NCBI GenBank assembly: GCA_024180945.1
Contig: JAKSGN010000006.1
Span: 3,782,001 to 3,846,000, forward strand
Length of the DNA stretch: 64,000 nucleotides
Reading direction: 5' to 3'
Source: Macrophomina tecta
Lineage: Eukaryota; Ascomycota; Dothideomycetes; Botryosphaeriales; Botryosphaeriaceae
The position numbers and the translations under genes are program-made. How positions within the stretch are numbered: position 1 is the stretch's first letter; each line of letters opens with the position of its first letter. Of this stretch, positions 35,218 to 44,000 are shown in pieces. The notes under the pieces were generated by a model. The model did not search any database. It was not told the origin of the DNA and saw nothing but the letters and a program-made list of their open reading frames with translations.

Positions 35218-38200
35218 ATGGCATCTTCGCCGCTGCCTGGCCTACGGGCACTGGCACGCTCGGTGCTGACCGTTGTGAGCATTGCTCAGGCACAATCGAG
35301 TCTGTCTTCTTCAGCTGGGGGGGACGGAGTGGCTGCGTCTGCGACGACAGTCACGGCTTCCGCCACCGCCTACCGCCCCAAGTTCACCGTTCCGGCTGAC
35401 GCCGACGTCGGGCAAAACCTCATCCCCAACATCGAAGACCCACAGGCCGTCGATGCCCAAACCGTTTGCCCGGGCTACAAGGCGTCCGGCGTGCGCCGAG
35501 ATGCTTACGGTTTCGCGGCAACCCTGAGCCTCGCCGGACATGCTTGCAATGTGTACGGCACCGATATCGAGACGTTGAACCTTACTGTGCAGTATCAGAA
35601 CGCCGATCGCCTTGCCATCAACATTAGTCCGGCCAATATCGATGCCTCAAATTCGTCGCATTACATCCTCCCCGAGCAAGTCATTCCGCGGCCGGTCCTG
35701 GACGCCGATGCAGACTCGTCCATTCAGGAAAACGACTTTCAGGTCGCCTGGAGCAACGACCCCAGCTTCTCTTTCACTGTCATTAGGCGGTCGACTGGTG
35801 ATGTCGTGTTCAGCACCGAAGGCAGTGTCCTGGTTTACGAGGATCAGTTCGTTGAGTTCGTAACTTCCATGCCCGAGGAATACAACATCTACGGCCTTGG
35901 AGAGCGCATCCATGGCCTGCGTCTCGGAACTAACTTCACCGCCACCATCTACGCTGCCGACGTTGGAGATCTCATTGATGACAACATCTATGGGAGCCAC
36001 CCTTTCTACCTCGACACCAGATACTTCGAGGTCGATTCTGCCACTGGGAACTTGACCTACGTTTCCAACGCTCCTGATGCCGCCTCGAATGCTTCCTTTG
36101 TCTCCTACTCCCACGGCGTTTTCCTCCGCAACGCCCACGGTCAGGAGATTCTTCTCAGACCAGACAACGTCACCTGGCGCACTCTCGGTGGTAGCATCGA
36201 TCTTTTCTTCTTCGACGGCCCGTCCCAACCAGAGGTCACGAAGCAGTACCAGCACGGCGCCGTCGGTCTTCCGGCAATGCAGCAGTACTTCACCTTTGGA
36301 TACCATCAGTGCCGCTGGGGATACGCCAATTGGTCCCAATTCGAGGAGGTTGTCGACAACTTCATCAAGTTCGAGATCCCGCTGGAGAACATTTGGCTCG
36401 ACATCGACTACATGCTGGAGTACAGGGATTTCACTTCCGACCCCAACACCTTCCCCGTGAAAGAGGGTCTCGACGTGCTGCAGCGCCTGCATGATGGCGG
36501 ACGGCATTTTATCCCCATTGTTGACAGTGCTATCTACATTCCCAATCCGGAGAACGAGACCGATGCATATGCCACTTACACCAGGGGTAGTGAGTCTGGA
36601 GCCTTCCTGAAGAATCCCGACGGCAGTGAATACATCGGCGCCGTGTGGCCTGGTTACACCGTGTTCCCTGACTGGTTGATCGACACGGCCGTTCCGTGGT
36701 GGTCCGACGAGCTGGTACGGTGGCACAAAGAGGTTCCCTTTGATGGAATTTGGATCGACATGTCCGAGGTCTCTTCCTTCTGCGTCGGCTCCTGTGGCTC
36801 CGCTAACCTCTCGCTCAACCCTGCGCACCCTCCTTTCTCTCTCCCGGGTGAGCCAGGAAACGTCATCTATGATTACCCGGAGGGCTTCAACATCACGAAC
36901 GCCACTGAAGCTGCATCGGCTTCATCTGCTTCCTCTAGCCAAGCCGCAGCAACATCCTCTGCTGCTTCAAGCTCAGGCACGACGAGCTATCTCCGGACTA
37001 CTCCCACTCCTGGTGTGAGAAACGTCAACTACCCGCCTTATGTCATTGACAATGTCCAGGGTGATCTGGCTGTGCATGCCGTTTCCCCTAATGCCACTCA
37101 CTTCAATGGCGTCGAAGAGTACGATGTGCATAATCTCTTCGGCCACCAGATCCTGAACGCCACATACCAAGGCCTGCTCGATGTGTTTCCCGGGAAGAGG
37201 CCATTCATCATCGGCCGTTCCACATTTGCTGGATCCGGAAAGTGGGCCGGACACTGGGGTGGCGACAAGTGAGTATATACACATATTCTACCGGAAGAAA
37301 TCTTGACTGACATGGATTTCGCGCCAGCTACTCCAAATGGGCGTACATGTACTTCGGCATCCCGCAAGCTCTGTCCTTCAGTCTCTTCGGCATCCCCATG
37401 TTCGGCGTCGACACGTGCGGCTTCAACGGCAATAGCGATGAGGAGCTGTGCAATCGGTGGATGCAGCTTTCCGCCTTCTTTCCCTTCTACCGCAACCACA
37501 ACACATTGAGCGCCAAATCGCAAGAGCCATACGTGTGGTCCTCGGTCATCGACGCGTCGAAGAAGGCCATGGCCATCCGCTACGCCCTGCTGCCCTACCT
37601 CTACACCCTCTTCCACGCCGCGCATTCCACTGGCGCCACAGTCATGCGCGCCCTCGCCTGGGAGTTCCCAGACGACCCGTCCCTTGCCAACGTGGACACT
37701 CAGTTCCTCCTCGGCCCCAGCCTCCTCGTCACCCCCGTCCTCGCCCCCAACGCCTCCACTGTCCGCGGTGTCTTTCCAGGCAGGGGCGCCGAGAAGTGGT
37801 ACGACTGGTACTCGCAGCAGGTCGTCGACGTCTTGCCCGGCGAGAACAAAACTCTCGACGCCCCGCTCGGCCATATTCCTGTCTTCGTGCGCGGCGGCAG
37901 CATATTGCCACTGCAGGAACCGCGGCTCACGACGAAAGAGGCGCGGCGGACGCCGTGGGCGCTGCTGGTAGCGTTGGGCAAAGGCAGCACGGCGAAGGGC
38001 GAGCTATACCTCGATGATGGAGAGAGCCTGAACCCGAATGAGACGCTGAGCGTGGCGTTCGTGGCAGAGAGGGACAGCTTGAGCGCGAGTGCGGTAGGGT
38101 TGTTCAGGGATGGGAATGCGTTGGCGAATGTGACGGTGCTGGGCGTTGCGAGCGAGCCCAGTGCTGTGAGGACTGGTGGCGTGGATGTTGGGAAGGGGAG

Positions 38201-38300
38201 GTGGGCGTGGAGTAGGACGAGTAAGGTGTTGAGTGTTACGCGGTTGGATGAGGTGGTGAAGGGTGGGGCGTGGGATGTGGATTGGACGCTTACCTGGTAG
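35218..38300 (+). CDS. agdC: Secreted alpha-glucosidase, glycoside hydrolase family 31 (AgdC-like)
   Basis: Predicted extracellular hydrolysis of terminal alpha-linked glucose from maltose and oligosaccharides; some family members also act on beta-glucosides. Two exons, 35218-37268 and 37328-38300 (59-bp intron), give 1007 residues. A signal peptide (MASSPLPGLRALARSVLTVV, likely cut after AQA) starts at the first ATG; the frame upstream opens only with TTG. The GH31 nucleophile Asp514 sits in GIWIDMSEVSSF. The general acid Asp683 sits in GHWGGDN, immediately before the intron. Many N-glycosylation sequons are present. A Ser/Ala-rich insert at about residues 565-590 splits the catalytic domain, a feature of fungal GH31 enzymes. 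C-terminal beta domains follow. Confidence 0.9.
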
Positions 38301-38692
38301 AGGAGGTGGGTGGGTGCATTAGAAGGCCTCGAGACGGGTAGGCCAGGTGTTACTGCTTTTCATGACGGGGGGGCTCTTTGAAAAGAGAAAGATGGCAATA
38401 GCACAAGAGCTTGGGAAGACGAGAAGACGGAAATGGAGATTGGACGAAAGTTCTTAATGACCGAGATGAGATTCAATGCAGATAAATGTGTCTTTCTTAG
38501 ATATCTTTATAAAAACCCCTCCATACTCCTTCAACGCTGAAAGATAGGGGCTTCCGAAGAAGAGCCATTGTGTATGGAACCAAAAGCCAACAAGCTGAAC
38601 GTGGTGGGAATCTGAGAGGAGATAAAGCTAAAATGGCATCAGCTATTGTATGTCCTGCTTGAGTGTCCAGTAGGGCGGGCACCCGAGACTTA

Positions 38693-38903
38693 CTATAGCG
38701 CTAGCCCTTGCTCGGTGATGGTCTTTTTTCGGCTCTCCTCAACGACCATTTGCATCCCGGGGCCACTGTTCCTGCCCACTGCCTGCATCGGAATGCCGTT
38801 GTGAGAGAGGAATTCGGCATAGCTTTCACACGTAGCTTGCGAACGTACCCTGGGAACCGGAGTAGCCCTGGTCAGTGAAAGTGGAGCTGGAAGAATCAGG
38901 CAT
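38693..38903 (-). CDS. Possible small two-exon gene, 53 residues, unknown function
   Basis: Proposed exons 38903-38832 and 38782-38693 with a 49-bp intron 38783-38831 (GTGTGA donor, CTCAC branch-like, GCAG end). The product starts MPDSSSSTFTDQGYSGSQ and ends EESRKKTITEQGLAL. It is hydrophilic with no membrane span. The second frame is also open upstream through AEFLSHNGIPMQAV, so an alternative is a single exon broken by a one-base frameshift. Not recognised; reported because both halves look protein-like and share a plausible splice. Confidence 0.35.
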
Positions 38904-40061
38904 TGCTTCGGCCTCCGACAAAGAAATCCACAAGTGGATGGTATTCTCTCAATTGATCAACGTGTCCTTTGAAAGAGCAGCGCAGTCGTCTTTGGCCCCC
39001 GGTGGATGCGTGCTGTGGTGCAGTGCAAGGCAAACCTTTTATACAACATGATGATGAGCAACGTTGTACGGATTCACTGACCAGTGAGCGAAGGCTCCGG
39101 CTGTCATCGCCGGTGAGAGGGCTTCGAGAATTAGGCATGAACTTTTGCGTCCTCCGTGGACGAAGCGTTTGCATGCTTTGTGGGCAGAAAAGAGGGAATA
39201 TTTGCTGGTCTCCTAAAAGGCCAGGCGGATGGTGTTTGACGGCGCCAATCAGAACAACGCTCGCCGGCCGGCCTTGTTGTGGCGCCTGAATGGCCCACCC
39301 TAATGGGGCGGGACACCTGCAGCCGTACTACGCAGAGATACACGTATCCCGTCAGACTCGGAGCGGCCATTCGCGGCCCTTCGACGAAGGCGGGGGCGGC
39401 GGGGGAGGGGGGCGGAGGGGGGGATAAGGCTTGGAATGACCCCGCAATGTTCCATACGGATGGGACGTCACAGCATCACCAATGTTGTTGTAACAGCTGG
39501 CCGTGCTCTGGTTTGCTTGCCAAGTCCTACCTGTGTGCACCTTGCATTACTGGCGAGCAAGCTCCAGCTTGAGGTACTTGCACTCGGCCTGGGCTCCGGC
39601 TTAGCGGAAGCGAAGGTCGACGAGGCTCAGATGCCCACCGGCTGGAAGTGAGTGGTGTAGCCAGGAATTGGCTGGCAAGAGCACTGGCAGGTGACATTGT
39701 TAAAGTAACCGCACGATCGACATTCCCGCAATGCCTTGCTCCGCCAGTTCGCGTACATCCCTCGCCTCGTAGACGGCCTGATGAGCGTGCCTCGTTCTTC
39801 GCCCCACCCGTACTGTACAGGCACTTCTCAATGCATCCACAGAATTACGCTCTACGCTTCCCAGTAGTGTATATCTATAGCCTTTAGTTTTTTACTGGGG
39901 TAGTACTAGAACCAGTAGGAGAAAAATTAATGAAAGAAAAGCAGGAGAAGACATAAAAAAATAGCGGCGGAAGGACAAGAGAAACAGAATATCTAATAAA
40001 GCGCCTGGGTAATTTAAGCGAAGCGCTTAACCAGGAAGGGACAGCGAGCTTAATTAGAGAA
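38904..40061. other. Intergenic, left flank of retrotransposon island
   Basis: No gene supported. The DNA turns AT-rich from about 39880 with a small inverted sequence near 40016-40030, which may be the edge of older repeat DNA. Confidence 0.45.
40057..40061. repeat. Target site duplication GAGAA (outer element, left)
   Basis: GAGAA directly precedes the left 159-bp LTR and recurs at 49102-49106 after the right one. Confidence 0.85.
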
Positions 40062-40220
40062 TATTGAACTTGGTGGAAAAATTAATAAGATTCTCGGTAA
40101 TAGACAGGAATAAGAAGGGGTGCCCTCTTATATCCGTACCACTAACGCTAGCTATACTACTAAGACACTTGTAAAGCTAACTAGTATAGTTATAACGCTC
40201 GTAAAACCGCTATTCCAACA
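40062..40220 (-). repeat. 3' LTR of outer copia-type element
   Basis: 159 bp, left copy. It carries all six TpG-to-TpA differences relative to the right copy. The minus-strand end reads CAATA instead of the expected CAACA. Confidence 0.88.
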
Positions 40221-40231
40221 CACCCCTTCAC
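40221..40231 (-). other. Polypurine tract of outer copia-type element
   Basis: Minus strand GTGAAGGGGTG directly adjoining the 3' LTR. Next to it is an 8-bp inverted repeat (CACGAGTT and AACTCGTG, 40229-40258). Confidence 0.6.
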
Positions 40232-40631
40232 GAGTTGGCCTAAAAGGGTAACTCGTGACACTTAGTATAGTGTTAATGTTAGTACAAGAAGGTAAAGTAA
40301 ATAAGTAGACGCCTAGCTAGTGCTGGCTACGCTCGGTACAAAGAAAATGTTAATAAATGCCGTGCTGGCTAGTCTAGTAGTTAATTAGTTGGTTAGTTTA
40401 GTGCTTAATCAGGGCACCTCCCGGTCCGGGTTCACTTAGTGGTAGTAAGTACTCTGGACGGCTATCTCCCGGCCGTTCGGTATATTAGATAGTATAGCTA
40501 TATAACCCGGCCACTCGGTACTTGGTTGGTTGGTTAGAAGAAGCTAAAAGCTAATATCCTCCTTATCGTTAATAACGAGGCTAGTTTGTTGTACGTCCTA
40601 GTATTAAATTACTTTCTTAAGTGCTCTCTCG

Positions 40632-40636
40632 ATAAG
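40632..40636. repeat. Target site duplication ATAAG (inner element, left)
   Basis: ATAAG precedes the left 436-bp LTR and recurs at 48275-48279 after the right LTR. Confidence 0.9.
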
Positions 40637-41072
40637 TGTAACGAGCGGGCCTCTGCCTCTAAGGATCCAAACACCAAAGAGGGAGAAAACCTGTCGAGGG
40701 GGTTTTCCTTGAGTGGGTACAAGAAGAGGGTGAGAGCAAGTCGAGCACGTGATGAGACTGAGCACTGCGTGCGAAGGCCGTGTTACTAACAATGTGCTGA
40801 ATTGTTATTGAAGTTGACCACGAAGGTCAAAGCTATCTAAGGAGTGTGGTTTATATACAAGTAGGAAAGTGTATACAATCTAGTGGTGCTGTTGCGAGCC
40901 CAGCTCCAGAGGGCTCGAGGTGAGCCGTTGTGAGCCCGGCTCGTAAGGGCTCGGTGGGTCCGTCCTTGGGTACTCACGTGCTGAGCCACGTGATTCCCTC
41001 TTTTCTTTGGAGTTCCCCGCAGAACGTCCTTTCCTTCCTTATTCCCTATACTGTGGAGGCTGCGCCGTAACA
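40637..41072 (-). repeat. 3' LTR of chromovirus
   Basis: 436 bp. On the minus strand it begins TGTTAC and ends GTTACA. It matches the right LTR except at position 40995. Confidence 0.95.
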
Positions 41073-44000
41073 CTATCCCCCCTTTTAGGATCTTCGGCCC
41101 GAAGATTTTCCTTGCGCGGCTATATCTTTTCGTTCCGTGGGGTTCCTGTGTCATTTCTCGTTGTAGGTCCTCATCATGCCGCCCAAACGTCCTCTTACTG
41201 ACAGTTTTGAGCCTTCTGCCAAGCGGCCGCATCGTACCACAATACGTCGTCGGGACTTGTTGCGTCGCATTCTCCGGGACGGCGTGGAGATGATTCCTTG
41301 TACTCACTGCCTGGAGCACCATACCGTGTGCTTTGCCTTGGAGGATGATCCCTCTGTTTGTGGCGCCTGCTTGAAGGCGCGTCGCACGGGTTGCGATGTT
41401 GCGGAAGCAAGTGCCTCGGGTTGTAGGTGTCGCATTATTCCGTTTTGTTCTCCTGACTGACTTTCGCAGTGGATCGTTTGGACCGGGAGTTCGATCGTAT
41501 CGCTGCCGAGGAAGATGCCACTCTGGAGAAGTTGGTGCGTCTGCGCAAGCAGCGCCGCTTCCTTCAGGAGCGTAGGTCCAAGATGATTCGGCAAGGGTTT
41601 GCATCGTTGGAAGAGTTGGAGAAGGCCGAGGCGTCCAGTTCGCCTGGGGGTCTTTCTGACCCTGAGAGTTCTGAGGGTCGGTCCTCGTCAAAACGGCCAC
41701 GTCACGAGTCGGTGGATCCTGCTGCGCCGCAGGCTGATCGTGCCGGTTCTGCCGGGGAACCTGCGCCGGATGCGAGGTCTCCGCGTTCTCCCGAACCTGT
41801 GAATCTTGCTCGTTTGTCTCAGTTTGCGACGGATCCGCTGGTTCTCGAAGGTTTTCCGTCGTTCTCATTCGGGGACGACCTCGTCTCCGTGGGAGGTCAG
41901 GATTTTGGCGATGGAATTCTGTGACCAGGTCTGGGTGTATGTCGTCTTTTGGCACCCACTGGTTGTCTTCGTTCCCGTATCCTTCCCATTTGACGAGATA
42001 TTTGAGCTGACGACCGAACCGTTTGCAGTCTAGAATCTTCTCGACTGGGTACTGGTCTTCTTCGGCGTCAGGGTTTTCCGGTATAATCTCTTCCTGAGTT
42101 TCTGGGATGGTGGCGTTTTCTGGTGCTGGCTCGAGCATCGCCACGTGAAAGGTGGAATTCATCCGTGTGTTAGGCAATTTGAGTCGATACGTGACTTCTC
42201 CGAGTTTTTCTGCAATTTCGAATGGACCGATTTTCTTGAAATCCAATTTGTCGCTCGGTCGTTTTGATTTGATGTTTTTCGTGAGGAGGTACACTTTATC
42301 CCCCCTTTTAAGGTTCGGTGCCGCCTGGTGCCGTTTGTTGTAGTATTTGGACATCATAATTCGTACATATTCGAGGTCGAGACTGATGGCTTTGTGCAAT
42401 CCTCTTAGCTGCTCGGCTTTGAGAACGCCTTTTTGGGCCAATTTCCTGCTTGGGATGGCCTCTCTATACGCGTCTGGTTCGAACCCATAGTTGGCAAAGA
42501 ACGGGGATACGTTGGTTGACTCTTGTTTGGCGCTATTATAGGCGAACTGTGCCATGGGTAGCCATGTGGCCCAGTCATCCTGTGGGTAGTTGATGTAACA
42601 GCGGAGATATTGTTCGAGAGTCCGGTTCATCCGTTCCGTCTGACCGTCGGTTTGCGCGTGTGCTGTTGTAGAGAGTTTGTTCTTTGCTCCAAGCTGGCGC
42701 ATAAGCGTTTGCCAAAATTCAGATCTCATCAGCTTGTCCCTGTCCGAAACCAATACTTCCGGCATTCCGTGATCCGCGAAGATGTATCGGAGAAACGTGT
42801 GGGCTAGCTGTTCTGCATTCGATGCCTCTAGGTAGGGCAAAAAGCATGCGTACTTCGTGAGTCTGTCGACAAAGACTAGGATCGAGTCGTACTTGACTCC
42901 TGTGAGCGGATCTCTGGACTCTGGCAGCTTCGTGATGAAGTCTAGTGTGATCCATTGCCATGGTCGTTCTGGTACTTCCAGGGGTTGTAGTTGTCCGTAC
43001 GGAGCGTGTGTTGCGGCTTTGCTTCGGATGCAAAGGTCGCATTGCGAAACTATACGCTGGACCATTTTCCGTAATCCTGGAAAGTAGAAGTTTTGCGTGA
43101 TCCTCTCGGTCGTTCTGTCGATGCCCTGATGTCCATGCGCGGGTGCTACGTGCATGTCCTTGACGAGTGCTTCTCGCAGTCTTGTCGGGACATAGATTAA
43201 TCCTTTGAAGAGAAGCGTTCCTTCTCTATCTCGAGCAACACGCGGGTCGTCCTCAAGCGCTAAAAGTTCCTGCGCGAAGGAGTCCTGAGCGTATGCTTCT
43301 CGGATTTTCTGATGCCACGGGTTTGACTCGATGCGAAGCATTGGGAAAGACTGTCTGGCGAGGGTGAGCGATCCATCGCTTGTCCACTGCAATACTGCAG
43401 GTTGCGGCTCGATTCTTCCTTCCATGTAGTCTACCCTCCTGCTGAGCGCGTCAGCGGCGGCGTTATCTACACCTTTTCTGTGTGTGATCTTGAAATTGTA
43501 GGATGCCAATTCTTGTGACCAGCGAACCTGTCGTCGGTTCAGCTCCTTGGTCGTGGTGAAGCGTGTGAGATTCTGATGGTCACAATGCACTATCACCTGT
43601 TGGTCGGCTCCTTCTAGGTAGTGTCTCCAGTGCTTGAATGCTGAGACGATAGCCAAGAGCTCTTTGTCATGAGTGTCGTAGTTGAGCTCTGCCGGGGTGA
43701 ACTTTCTTGAGTAGAACGCGATCGGATGCCATCTGCCTTCATCGTCAGGCTGGCTGAGACATGCTCCTAGGGCGAATCCTGACGCATCAGTTTCTACTTC
43801 GATCGGTTTGTCGGGATCGTATATCCCTAAGACGGGTGCTTCGCAAAACATCCTCTTCAGCGAATCGAAGGCTTGCTGCTGATCGTCTCCCCATTGGAAG
43901 CCATGCTCCTTCTGAGTGAGTCGCGTTAAAGGTTCCGTGACCTTTGAATAGTTCCAGATGAACTTCCTGTAGAAGTTTGCGAACCCAAGGAAGGACTGTA

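Noticed and set aside
35647..36828. 393-codon minus-strand frame
   Set aside because: Lies opposite the GH31 catalytic domain and shows no family motif.
40586..40789. 67-codon plus-strand frame repeated at 47773-47991
   Set aside because: It is LTR sequence read in the sense of the plus strand, identical in both LTRs; no coding evidence.
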